This document shows, piece after piece, positions 16,825 through 26,258 of a DNA stretch of 64,000 nucleotides. Under the pieces are notes generated by a model. That model was not told the DNA's origin, searched no databases, and worked only from the letters and a program-made list of their open reading frames with translations. The translations under genes were made by a program, and so were the position numbers. Each line of letters starts with the position of its first letter. Position 1 is the first letter of the stretch. Source of the DNA: Streptomyces sp. NBC_01463. Lineage in GTDB: Bacteria; Actinomycetota; Actinomycetes; Streptomycetales; Streptomycetaceae. The stretch lies in contig CP109468.1 in assembly GCA_036227345.1 (NCBI GenBank), positions 2,604,001-2,668,000 of the forward strand. The letters run 5' to 3'.

Positions 16825-17646
16825 ATGCAGTCCGCAAAGAGGAACAAGCGCGTCACGTCCTGGCACGTGATCGGCGCCCAGCTCGCCACCTTCCGCAAAG
16901 CGGCCCGGATGACCCAGGCGGCCCTCGCGGATCAGTTCTGCGTGGGCGAGGACACGATCGCGTCGATCGAGCAGGGGCGGCGGCCCCTCCAGTTCGATCT
17001 CGCGGGCCGGCTGGACGAACTCCTGGACACCAAGGGGGCGTTGCAGGTCGCCGTGACGAGGGTCCCGCAGAAGGAGCGGTTCCCGGCGTTCGTGCAGGAC
17101 TTCGTGGAGTACGAGCAGGAGGCGTTGACGCTGCTCTCGTACGAGAACCAGGTCGTACCGGGGCTGCTTCAGACCGAGGCGTACGCGCGGGCGGTGTTCA
17201 ACTCGCTCTATCCTCCCCTGGAATCGGAGGAGGTGGACGAGCGGGTCGCCGCACGTCTGGAGCGTCGAAGGCTCCTGGAACGCAAACCGAGGCCGATGAT
17301 GAACTTCCTGCTCGAAGAGGTCATCCTGCACCGGCCGCTAGGCGGCCGCCAGGTGTTGCGCGAGCAGATCCAGCACCTCCGGCAGTGCGCCGAGCTCCCC
17401 TTTCTCGGTCTCCAGATCATGGAGACCAGGCGCGAGGCGCACGCGGCTCTGGATGGCCCGATGGTGTTGCTGGAGACGCCCCAGCACGATCAACTCGCCT
17501 ATATCGAGGGCCAGCGCGTGAGCTTCCTCGTCGATGATCTCGGTGAGGTCAGCGTCCTCCACCAGAAATATGGGATGCTCCGATCGCAGGCGCTCTCCCC
17601 CGAGAAGAGCGTGCGCCTACTGGATGACCTGCTTGGAGAGACATGA
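16825..17646 (+). CDS. XRE regulator with DUF5753 (WhiJ/AbaA-like)
   Basis: 273 residues. An N-terminal HTH (QLATFRKAARMTQAALADQFCVGEDTIASIEQGRRPLQFDLA) is followed by a C-terminal DUF5753 ligand- or protein-binding domain beginning near residue 90 (FVEYEQEALTLLSYENQVVPGLLQTEAYA). This is the architecture of WhiJ-like developmental repressors, which work with a small DUF397 partner. The ATG at 16825 is preceded by GGGGAGAGG. Its stop overlaps the DUF397 gene (ATGA), as is typical of the family pair, and a HATPase gene lies divergently upstream. Confidence 0.92.
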   Translation: MQSAKRNKRVTSWHVIGAQLATFRKAARMTQAALADQFCVGEDTIASIEQGRRPLQFDLAGRLDELLDTKGALQVAVTRVPQKERFPAFVQDFVEYEQEALTLLSYENQVVPGLLQTEAYARAVFNSLYPPLESEEVDERVAARLERRRLLERKPRPMMNFLLEEVILHRPLGGRQVLREQIQHLRQCAELPFLGLQIMETRREAHAALDGPMVLLETPQHDQLAYIEGQRVSFLVDDLGEVSVLHQKYGMLRSQALSPEKSVRLLDDLLGET

Positions 17647-17894
17647 CCCGCGCAGCACACCGCACAGGCCTCAGCTGGTTCAAGTCCAGCTACAGCAGCG
17701 ACCAGGGCGGGGCCTGCCTCGAAGTCGCCTACGACTGGCGCAAGTCCAGTCACAGCGCCAGCGAAGGCGGCAACTGCGTCGAGGTCTCCGCGCACCCCGC
17801 CGCCGTGCACATCCGGGATTCCAAGGTCACCGACGGTCCCGTCCTCACCGTCCCCCCGCACGCCTGGTCCGCGTTTCTCGACGCGACGGTGTGA
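17643..17894 (+). CDS. DUF397 protein with duplicated motif
   Basis: 83 residues. DUF397 proteins are small acidic partners of XRE-DUF5753 regulators and are thought to antagonise them. The usual motif W(R/F)KSS(Y/H)S...G..C(V/L)EVA appears twice: SWFKSSYSSDQGGACLEV and DWRKSSHSASEGGNCVEV, so the N-terminal half is an internal tandem duplication. The C-terminal VHIRDSKVTDGPVLTV is standard. It overlaps the upstream gene by ATGA and the downstream gene by GTGA. Confidence 0.92.
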   Translation: MTRAAHRTGLSWFKSSYSSDQGGACLEVAYDWRKSSHSASEGGNCVEVSAHPAAVHIRDSKVTDGPVLTVPPHAWSAFLDATV

Positions 17895-19222
17895 GGGCAC
17901 GCAGGCTCCCAGGCAGTCAGGGACAACGCGTCGGTCGCCGGGCCGTGCTCGGGGCCGGAGTCGTGGGGGCCGGGTCGCTGGTGGCCTGGCGGGTGTTCGG
18001 CGACTCGCGCGAGGCCGTACCCGCACCGCCCGAGCGGCCCCGCACCTGGTCGTACGCGATGGCCGGGGCCTCCGGCGCGTTGAGCAGCCTGAGCGTCTCG
18101 GGCGGGTCCCTCTACGCCACAGCCGACGGCCCGCCGTCCGTGCATGCGGTGAACGCCGCGAGCGGGCGTGGGCGGTGGGTGGCCGAGGTGAAGGCCGAAG
18201 CAGGGCTCGGGCCGGTGGCGGTCGTCGGGTCGAACCTCTACGTCGCGGCCGAGGGCGGGCAGGTCAACGCCCTCGCGGCCGGCGACGGCAGCCGGCGCTG
18301 GGCGAGCGGGGCACTGGGCGGTGGGCCTCCGGTGGCACCGGTGGTGATCGGCTCCACGGTGTGTGTGCTGATGGAGACGGAGAAGGTGGCGGACAACGCC
18401 GGTTCGACGCACACCCTGGTCGAGGGAGTGCTGTGCGGGCTGGACGCGGCGAGCGGCCGTACCAAGTGGCGCACCGGAGGGAACCGGCTGCTGCTCGCGG
18501 ACCGGCCCCGCGGACAACTCGTGGCGGAGAGCCGGGACGGCGACCGGGTGTCCGTGCTCGACGCCGACACCGGTGACGCGCGCTGGTCGCTGCCGCGGCA
18601 GGACAGCGTGGCACTCGGGGCGAAGGTGATGTACGCGACCGGGGCCGGGAAGGCCAACGAGGTCGTCGCGTACGACCTCGCCACCGGTGCGCGGCTCTGG
18701 AGGTCCCCCGCGCCGCCCAGGGAGTCCGGCCGCTCCCCCGGTGCGCGGGTCACCGTCTCCGACGACGGGCGCACGGTCTACGCCTGCGAGGCGGGGACCG
18801 GGGCCGTGTACGCGTACGACACGGCGACGGGCGACAGGCGCTGGCGCGTGACCGTCGATTCGCCGGTGACGCCCGAGGCGGCGTCGGGCGGGTCCGCCGT
18901 GTTCCTGGCGACGAGTGACGGTTTCCGGGGGTCGCGCTCCAGTGGCGGGAAGGAGCCGGACGGCTATGTCACCGCACGGGCCGCGTCCGACGGGAAGCGG
19001 CTGTGGCGTACGACGTCGGACGACTGCACCTCCGCTCCGGCCCTGGTGCCGGGCCGGTCGGTGCTGCTGGCCCACGGCTCGCACATCTGGGCCTACGACG
19101 CCCGGACCGGGGCGCGGCTCTGGCGCGTGGCGGGCAGGACGGGCGCGGCCCGGGTCCCGCTGGTCGCCGGCGGCAGGCTGTACGTGGTCACGGACACGGG
19201 GATCGGCGCGGTGGCGGTGTGA
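17891..19222 (+). CDS. Membrane-anchored PQQ-like beta-propeller protein
   Basis: 443 residues beginning at a GTG that overlaps the DUF397 stop (GTGA). The start has GRRAVLGAGVVGAGSLVAWRVF, a Tat-like signal or signal anchor. The rest is a series of blades with the repeated pattern LDAASGRTKWRTG, LDADTGDARWSLP, YDLATGARLWRSP, YDTATGDRRWRVT and YDARTGARLWRVA, a PQQ-binding-like WD propeller. No kinase domain or lipobox is present. Propellers of this type bind ligands or proteins outside the membrane. Its tight coupling to the XRE/DUF397 pair suggests a surface sensor or scaffold for that regulator, which is inference. Confidence 0.85.
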   Translation: MRARRLPGSQGQRVGRRAVLGAGVVGAGSLVAWRVFGDSREAVPAPPERPRTWSYAMAGASGALSSLSVSGGSLYATADGPPSVHAVNAASGRGRWVAEVKAEAGLGPVAVVGSNLYVAAEGGQVNALAAGDGSRRWASGALGGGPPVAPVVIGSTVCVLMETEKVADNAGSTHTLVEGVLCGLDAASGRTKWRTGGNRLLLADRPRGQLVAESRDGDRVSVLDADTGDARWSLPRQDSVALGAKVMYATGAGKANEVVAYDLATGARLWRSPAPPRESGRSPGARVTVSDDGRTVYACEAGTGAVYAYDTATGDRRWRVTVDSPVTPEAASGGSAVFLATSDGFRGSRSSGGKEPDGYVTARAASDGKRLWRTTSDDCTSAPALVPGRSVLLAHGSHIWAYDARTGARLWRVAGRTGAARVPLVAGGRLYVVTDTGIGAVAV

Positions 19223-19883
19223 GGCCCGCGCGACTGGCCGTGAGGTAGATGCGGCGGGTCGGGATCTCGTCGTCGTACGCCTCGCGGACCGTGCAGCCGT
19301 CGACGCGGAAGCCCGCGTCCCGGGCCGCCCTGCGGAGCTCGTACGGCGTGAACTCCGCCCAGTACACCCGCAGATCGCTGCCGAGCGGATCGTCGACGAC
19401 GTGGTCGCCCGTCCCCTCCTTCGCCACGATCAGCAGCTGGCCGCCGGGGCGGACCGCCGCCGCCCATGAGATCAGGGTGGCGGCCAGATGCCGTTTGGGC
19501 CGGTCGTGGAGCGAGTAGTACGAGACGAGGCCGTCGAGCCGCTCCCCCGCGATGTCCCGCTGGTCCATGACCGCGAACCGGCAGCCGGGCTTCTCCTGCC
19601 GGGCGAGGGCGACGCAGCGCGGCGAGAGGTCGATGCCCAGCACGTCGAGGCCGTGGGCGGCCAGGAGTTCGGTCACATGGCCGCAGGGCCCGCAGCCGGC
19701 GTCGTACACCCTGCCGCCCTCGGTGACGCGCCCGGCGAAGGCGTGCAGGATCTCGCGGTCGAAGGGCTTGGTGTCCAACTCGTCGCGGAACAGCCGGAGA
19801 TAGTGGGCGGCGCGTGCGTCCCAGGTGCGGACGACGTCGGCGGTGCTGCCGGGCTCCGGCGGGGAAGGTCGCGGGTCAGCCAT
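19188..19883 (-). CDS. Class I SAM-dependent methyltransferase
   Basis: 231 residues. The SAM motif is VYDAGCGPCGHVTELLAAHGLDVLGIDLSP near residues 58-88, followed by DGLVSYYSLHDRPKRHL and an AAAVRPGGQLLIV post-motif. It is a small-molecule methyltransferase of the Methyltransf_25 type with no recognisable substrate domain. Its 3' end overlaps the convergent propeller gene by 35 bases. It resembles the methyltransferase at 27851-28519 in length and layout. Function unknown beyond methyl transfer. Confidence 0.85.
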   Translation of the reverse strand: MADPRPSPPEPGSTADVVRTWDARAAHYLRLFRDELDTKPFDREILHAFAGRVTEGGRVYDAGCGPCGHVTELLAAHGLDVLGIDLSPRCVALARQEKPGCRFAVMDQRDIAGERLDGLVSYYSLHDRPKRHLAATLISWAAAVRPGGQLLIVAKEGTGDHVVDDPLGSDLRVYWAEFTPYELRRAARDAGFRVDGCTVREAYDDEIPTRRIYLTASRAGLTPPPRRSPCP

Positions 19884-19940
19884 CGCACCAATGTAGGGGT
19901 ACCGCTGCCGGTGCCCGAGGGCACCGGCAGCGGCGTGCGG

Positions 19941-20966
19941 TCAGTCCAGGCGCCGGCGCAGCCACCAGGCGCTGAACCCGGAAAGGATGCCCGCGAGCGC
20001 GACGAAGATCCCCGTCTCGATCCACTGGAAGGTCCAGTAGCGGTCCCCGGGCTGGTACTCCACCGCCACATGGAAGTCCGACTTCGCGAAGCAGCGCAGC
20101 GGGTCGGTCTCCCGTGCGGCACAGCCCGCGCTGCCACGCATTTCCTTGCCGTCGGAGTTCAGTACCGGGCCGAGGTCGGACAGGACCCAGGCCCCGGGCC
20201 TGGACAGGCCCACCTTCACCTGGGCGTTCTCCCCGTCGCCCGACAGCATGATGTCGGTGGCGCTCCATGTGGCGCCCTCGGCGGGCCTCCCCTCCTGCGC
20301 CGCCATGCCGAGGCCGGCGAGTGCCACCTCCGCCCGCACCGGCTCCATGAGCAGCGGCCGGATCGCGTACGGCATGAGGATCTGGACCGCGGCGAAGAAG
20401 GCGAGGGTCACCGCCATCGCGGGGACCGTCCGGCGGATCAGCAGTCCGGCGCAGACTCCGACGGTGAAGGCGAAGGCGGCGTAGCCGAGCGGTGCGACGC
20501 CCCGGCCGTCGAACAGCAGCGGGTCGAAGCGGTTGCTGGTGATCTCGTCGAGCGGCCGGGCCCACCAGGTCACCATGAGGCTGAGCAGACCGGTGACGGC
20601 GACGGACGACAGGCCGACGGCCGTGAGCTTCACGGCGAGCCAGTGGCCGCGGCTGATGCTCTGGTTCCAGATCAGCCGGTGCGTGCCCGCCTCCAGTTCC
20701 CGGGCGATGAGCGGCGCTCCCCAGAAGATCCCTATGACGCCCGGTACGGCGACGAGCAGTCCCGTGACGAGGGCGGCCAGGGTCTCGTACTCGTGGACGA
20801 ACGCGTTCTTGGCCGCTTCGCAGGTGGTGGAGCAGCCGGCCACGTCGCCGTCGTACGAGGTCCTCATCTGCGTCCCCGTGATCACGAGGGCGATCCCGAC
20901 AGCGGCCAGCGCCGCCAGGGCCAGGAGGGTCTGGACGCGGTACTGGCGCCAGGTCAGCCAGATCAT
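19941..20966 (-). CDS. ABC-2-type transporter permease
   Basis: 341 residues with about six membrane segments: one at the N-terminus (LLALAALAAVGIALVITG), several between 65 and 215, and one at the C-terminus (IFVALAGILSGFSAWW). Large extracytoplasmic loops carry cysteines (GDVAGCSTTCEAAK; GSAGCAARETDPLRC) that may pair. The start overlaps the stop of the ATPase gene (ATGA at 20963-20966). With the ATPase and YtrA-type regulator it forms an export or cell-envelope stress operon; the substrate is unknown. Confidence 0.88.
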   Translation of the reverse strand: MIWLTWRQYRVQTLLALAALAAVGIALVITGTQMRTSYDGDVAGCSTTCEAAKNAFVHEYETLAALVTGLLVAVPGVIGIFWGAPLIARELEAGTHRLIWNQSISRGHWLAVKLTAVGLSSVAVTGLLSLMVTWWARPLDEITSNRFDPLLFDGRGVAPLGYAAFAFTVGVCAGLLIRRTVPAMAVTLAFFAAVQILMPYAIRPLLMEPVRAEVALAGLGMAAQEGRPAEGATWSATDIMLSGDGENAQVKVGLSRPGAWVLSDLGPVLNSDGKEMRGSAGCAARETDPLRCFAKSDFHVAVEYQPGDRYWTFQWIETGIFVALAGILSGFSAWWLRRRLD

Positions 20967-21853
20967 CGCTGTGCCTCCGGGGTCATCGTGGCGACAGTGG
21001 TTCTGCCTTCGGCCATGTAGGTGAGGACCAGGTCCTCCAGATCGAGGGGCTCCAGAACCCAGGCGGGGTCGTGAACGGCGGTGTCGGCACGCACCAGGAA
21101 GGTGCTCTGGCGTTCGGTGTGCGTGGCCTGGAGCACCCGCATTCCCTCCGGGAGGCTCGACGCGTCACGGCGGGCCGTGGTCAGCCGGAAGTGGGTGGAG
21201 ATCAGGTCGTCGACATCTCCGGCGAGCTGGACCCGGGAGGCGACCAGGGAGATCAGGTGGTCGCAGACCCGTTCCAGGTCGGAGACCAGGTGCGAGGAGA
21301 GGATGACGGTGGTGCCGTGCTCGGCGACGTGCTTCATGAGTCCCTGAAGGAACTCGCGGCGGGCCAGCGGGTCGAGGGCCGCCACGGGTTCGTCCAGGAT
21401 CAGCAGTTCGGGGCGCTTGGCCACGGCGAGCGTCAGCGCGACCTGGGCCCGCTGGCCGCCGGAGAGCTTGCCGACCCGCTGGGCGGGGTCGAGGCCGAGG
21501 TCCCGGATCCGGCCCTCCGCGAGGCCCTTGTCCCAGGTGGGGTTGAGGCGGGCGCCCAGGTGCAGGTGGTCGGCGATGGACAGCCCGGTGTACGTGGGGG
21601 TGTCCTGGGCGACGAAGCCGACCTTGGCCAGCTGGGCCGCGTCGGCGGCGGGCCGTCCGCCGACGACTTCGATGGTGCCCGAGGTCGGGGTGATCAGCCC
21701 GCAGGCGAGTTGCAGGAGCGTTGACTTCCCTGCCCCGTTGGGGCCGACGAGGCCCACGACCCGGCCGGCGGGCACGCTGAGCGTGCAGTCCGAGAGTGCC
21801 TGGCGGCGGCCGTAGCGCTTGCCCAGGCCGATGGCTTCCAGAATGGCGGTCAT
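20963..21853 (-). CDS. ABC transporter ATP-binding protein
   Basis: 296 residues. Walker A GPNGAGKST near residue 39, ABC signature LSGGQRAQV, and Walker B LLILDEPVAALDPLARRE are intact, and the H-loop is ILSSHLVSDLE. It is the nucleotide-binding half of the exporter whose permease overlaps downstream; its own ATG (21851-21853) overlaps the GntR gene stop. A C-terminal extension of about 80 residues follows the ATPase core, as in CcmA-like family members. Confidence 0.92.
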   Translation of the reverse strand: MTAILEAIGLGKRYGRRQALSDCTLSVPAGRVVGLVGPNGAGKSTLLQLACGLITPTSGTIEVVGGRPAADAAQLAKVGFVAQDTPTYTGLSIADHLHLGARLNPTWDKGLAEGRIRDLGLDPAQRVGKLSGGQRAQVALTLAVAKRPELLILDEPVAALDPLARREFLQGLMKHVAEHGTTVILSSHLVSDLERVCDHLISLVASRVQLAGDVDDLISTHFRLTTARRDASSLPEGMRVLQATHTERQSTFLVRADTAVHDPAWVLEPLDLEDLVLTYMAEGRTTVATMTPEAQR

Positions 21854-22239
21854 TGCTCCTCTTCGGTGGCCGTACGGAACGTGCTCAGGAACAGGGCCTC
21901 GATGCTTTCCTCGTCCAGCCCGGCGGCCCGGGCCCGCTCCAGCCATCCACGCAACTCCTGCCGCAGGGGCTCGTGTTGGGACAGAGAGGCGTCACTGAGA
22001 GTGCTCGACACGAAGGTGCCGACGCCGGGCTTCTTGGACACCAGCCCCTCATACTCGAGCTCCCGGTACGCCTTGAGCACGGTGTTCGGGTTGATCGCCA
22101 CCTTGGCCGCGACGTCCTTGACCGTGGGCAGGCGATCCCCCTCGAACAACAGCCCCAGCCGCATGGCCTGTCGGACCTGGTGCACCAGTTGCAGGTACGG
22201 CGCGACGCCTGACCGGGCATCGAGGTGAAACTCGATCAC
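21850..22239 (-). CDS. YtrA-subfamily GntR regulator
   Basis: 129 residues: an N-terminal GntR winged helix (PYLQLVHQVRQAMRLGLLFEGDRLPTVKDVAAKVAINPNTVLKAYRELEYEGLV) and only a short helical tail, which defines the YtrA subfamily. These regulators normally repress the ABC operon they head. The start is GTG at 22237-22239, preceded by AGAGGAGAC. An inverted repeat overlapping the predicted -10 lies 22 bases upstream. Overlaps with the ATPase gene indicate a single three-gene operon. Confidence 0.93.
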   Translation of the reverse strand: MIEFHLDARSGVAPYLQLVHQVRQAMRLGLLFEGDRLPTVKDVAAKVAINPNTVLKAYRELEYEGLVSKKPGVGTFVSSTLSDASLSQHEPLRQELRGWLERARAAGLDEESIEALFLSTFRTATEEEQ

Positions 22240-22260
22240 CGTCTCCTCTATTCATCTAGG

Positions 22261-22278
22261 GTCCTAGCACTATAGGAC
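22261..22278. promoter_or_regulatory. YtrA operator overlapping the promoter of the GntR-ABC operon
   Basis: Perfect inverted repeat with arms GTCCTA and TAGGAC and a 6-base spacer. On the minus strand it contains TATAGT, a good -10, with TTGACG 19 bases upstream as a possible -35. This is the expected arrangement for autorepression. Confidence 0.6.
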
Positions 22279-22335
22279 TCTGGCGGTATGTCACGTCAAG
22301 GGCCGTCGCGGGGCAGGCGAGGATCATTCGGTCCC

Positions 22336-22351
22336 CCACTCGATCGAGTGG
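22336..22351. promoter_or_regulatory. 16-bp perfect palindrome upstream of the adenosine deaminase gene
   Basis: CCACTCGATCGAGTGG is a perfect palindrome in the 175-base gap between divergent genes. Nearby, GATCATTCGG occurs twice (22322-22331 and 22403-22412). An unknown regulator may bind; no assignment is possible. Confidence 0.35.
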
Positions 22352-22414
22352 ACGTGCCCTGCCACGGCCGCGATTCAGGTGATATCCATCTGAACCAGAC
22401 GCGATCATTCGGCG

Positions 22415-24028
22415 GTGATCTCAACCACCCCGACGGCACGCCGTCACAAGTACCCCTTCCTGGCCGGTCTCGGCTCACTCGCCGTGCTGGCTCTGCTCCC
22501 GGCGATCCCGGCCGAGGCCGCGCCGGGAGCCGACGCGTCGCCGCAGGGCGTCCGGTCCGTCTCGCCCCGCGTGGTGACCGCGGCCGAGCGCAGGACCGCC
22601 GCGTACCTCGACGCGTCGCAGAGCAGGCCCGAGCGGCTGAACGCCTTCTTCAGGGCGCTGCCCAAGGGCGGCGACCTGCACAACCACCTGTCGGGCGCGG
22701 CCTCGACCGAGTACCTGATCAAGCTCGCGATCGACCGGGGCCTGTGCATCGACGCGACGATGACGGCCGTCGCGCCGCCCTGCGGCACGGGCACGAGGCC
22801 GGCCGCCGACGCGCGGACGGACGCGGACTTCCGGCAGCAGATCATCCGGGCCTGGTCCATGCAGGACTTCCCGGCCGACGAGTCCGGGCACGACCACTTC
22901 TTCGACACGTTCGGCAAGTTCGGCCTGGCGACGTGGGACCGGGGCAAGCTGCTGGCCAATGTGGCCAACTCGGTGGTGAAGCAGAACCAGTTCTATCTGG
23001 AGACCATGGTCACTCCCGCGTCGGACAGCGCCAAGAAGCTTGCCGACGAGGTGGGTTACGACGCCGACCTGGCCGCCTTCCACCGCAGGCTGCTGGCCGG
23101 CGGGCAGCTCGACCGGGTCGTGAACGAGGCGGTCAAGGAGGCCGACGACGGCGACGCGGACTTCCGTGCGACCGCGCACTGCGACACCGCCAGCCCCGAC
23201 CCCGGCTGCCGGCTCCCCGTCCGCTGGATCTCCCAGGTCTCCCGGGGCAGCTCCCCGGCCCGGGTGTTCACGCAGATGGCGGTCGGCATGCGGCTGGCCG
23301 AGCGCGACCCGCGGTTCGTCGCGGTCAACCTGGTGCAGCCGGAGGACTGGGACAGCTCGCTGAGCAACTACAGCCTCCAGATGCGGATGCTGAAGTACCT
23401 GCGCGGCCAGTACCCCGGTGCCCACCTCACCCTGCACGCCGGTGAGCTGGCCCCCGGTCTGGTCAAGCCGGAGGACCTGACCTTCCACATCCGCGAGGCC
23501 GTCCTGGTCGCCGGTGCCGAACGCATCGGGCACGGTGTGGACCTGGTCCACGAGGACGACTGGCGGCAGCTCGCCCGGACGATGGCGCGGCGCGGGGTCG
23601 CGGTCGAGGTGCCGTTCTCCAGCAACAAGCAGATCCTCGGCATCTCGGGCGACGACCACCCGTTCAACGCCTACCGCCGCTACGGCGTCCCGGTGGTCCT
23701 GTCCACCGACGACCCGGGCGTCTCACGGATCGACGTCACCCACGAGTACCAGTACGCCGCCCGGACGTACGGCCTCGGCTACACCGAACTGAAGGACCTG
23801 GCCCGCGCCTCGCTGGAGTACGCCTTCCGCGACGGCCGCAGCCTGTGGGCCACCGGTTCCGCCCCCTCCGGCTACCGCCCGGTCCCCGCCTGCCTCGGCA
23901 GCCGGCCCGGCGACCGTCCGAGCACGCGCTGCGCCCGCTTCCTGGCCGACAGCCCGAAGGCCGCGACGCAGTGGCGTCAGGAGTCGGCCTTCGCCGCCTT
24001 CGAGCGCGCCCACGGCGGCCGGGGCTGA
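22415..24028 (+). CDS. Secreted adenosine deaminase-family enzyme
   Basis: 537 residues with a Sec signal peptide (YPFLAGLGSLAVLALLPAIPAEAA). The zinc amidohydrolase motifs of adenosine deaminase are complete: DLHNHLSG near residue 88 (two His ligands), LTLHAGE near 340 (substrate-binding Glu and third His), ERIGHGVDL near 370, and LSTDDPGVS near 430 (Asp ligand). The length beyond the ~340-residue cytosolic enzyme and the export signal recall secreted ADA/ADGF-like proteins. It would convert extracellular adenosine or a related nucleoside to inosine for salvage. The GTG start lacks a clear ribosome site, and the alternative starts are not better. Confidence 0.88.
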   Translation: MISTTPTARRHKYPFLAGLGSLAVLALLPAIPAEAAPGADASPQGVRSVSPRVVTAAERRTAAYLDASQSRPERLNAFFRALPKGGDLHNHLSGAASTEYLIKLAIDRGLCIDATMTAVAPPCGTGTRPAADARTDADFRQQIIRAWSMQDFPADESGHDHFFDTFGKFGLATWDRGKLLANVANSVVKQNQFYLETMVTPASDSAKKLADEVGYDADLAAFHRRLLAGGQLDRVVNEAVKEADDGDADFRATAHCDTASPDPGCRLPVRWISQVSRGSSPARVFTQMAVGMRLAERDPRFVAVNLVQPEDWDSSLSNYSLQMRMLKYLRGQYPGAHLTLHAGELAPGLVKPEDLTFHIREAVLVAGAERIGHGVDLVHEDDWRQLARTMARRGVAVEVPFSSNKQILGISGDDHPFNAYRRYGVPVVLSTDDPGVSRIDVTHEYQYAARTYGLGYTELKDLARASLEYAFRDGRSLWATGSAPSGYRPVPACLGSRPGDRPSTRCARFLADSPKAATQWRQESAFAAFERAHGGRG

Positions 24029-24050
24029 CCCTTCCGGTAAGCGTCGTGCC

Positions 24051-24080
24051 GGGGTGCGGGGCCGAGAGGTCCCGCACCCC
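24051..24080. terminator. Bidirectional terminator
   Basis: Perfect 10-bp stem GGGGTGCGGG / CCCGCACCCC (24051-24060 with 24071-24080), 10-base loop, between convergent genes and followed by TCGCGTTTCT on the plus strand. Confidence 0.75.
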
Positions 24081-24088
24081 TCGCGTTT

Positions 24089-24685
24089 CTAGTCCCTGGC
24101 CACCGGCCGGTACGTGCAGACCTGAACTCCGGCGCCGCTGACGGTCGTCGAGACCAGCTCCAGGGTGCGCAGGCCGCCGTCCGCAGGGAAGATCGACTTT
24201 CCGCCACCGAGCAGCACCGGCATGATCACGAGCTTGAGCTCGTCGACGAGGCCCTCACTCAGCAGACCGCGCACCAGGGTGGGGCTGCCCATGACCAGCA
24301 GATCGCCGTCGCCCTTGTCGCGCAGCTCCTGAATGCGCCCCACGAACTTCTCGCCGTCGATGCGCTCGGTGTTGTTCCAGGTCAGGTCGGAGTCGCCCAG
24401 GGTGCCGGTCACGACGTACTTCTCGATGGCGTTCATCCGGTCGGCGAACGGGTCGCCGGCCCGATCGGGCCAGGCCGCCGCCATCGTCTGCCAGGTGCGG
24501 CGGCCGAACAGCAGCGCCCGGGCGGAGCTCATCGCGCTGTCGAAGGCGCCGCCCACCACCTCGGGGTCGAAGAAGGGGTGCGACCAGCCGCCGTGGGCGA
24601 AGCCGCCGTCGGTGTCCTCCTCGGGACCGCCCGGCGCCTGCACGACGCCGTCCAGGCTGATGAACTCGCTGATGACGATGCGCAT
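24089..24685 (-). CDS. Dihydrofolate reductase/RibD-C-like reductase
   Basis: 198 residues of the RibD C-terminal superfamily: MRIVISEFISLDGVVQAPGG at the start, LLFGRRTWQTMAAAWP near residue 62, and LLVMGSPTLVRGLLSEGLVDELKLVIMPVLLGGGKSIF near 140-175. These small NADPH reductases (YyaP/YwjB group) are common in actinomycetes and are not the housekeeping folate enzyme; the substrate is generally unknown. The ATG at 24683-24685 has GAGGAGCG upstream. Confidence 0.9.
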   Translation of the reverse strand: MRIVISEFISLDGVVQAPGGPEEDTDGGFAHGGWSHPFFDPEVVGGAFDSAMSSARALLFGRRTWQTMAAAWPDRAGDPFADRMNAIEKYVVTGTLGDSDLTWNNTERIDGEKFVGRIQELRDKGDGDLLVMGSPTLVRGLLSEGLVDELKLVIMPVLLGGGKSIFPADGGLRTLELVSTTVSGAGVQVCTYRPVARD

Positions 24686-24775
24686 GTGGCTCGCTCCTCG
24701 CACTTCCTGCTCCGGATCACGGGTACGGGAGGAGAGACTGCCACGCCGCCCGGAACTCATCGGACCGGGCGCCTG

Positions 24776-26194
<1,419 letters not shown>

Positions 26195-26258
26195 ACTTCG
26201 AAGTTAGCCCACTCGGGTGAGCGGCGCCCGGCGAGCGAGGCCGGGTAGGGGCCCGGGG

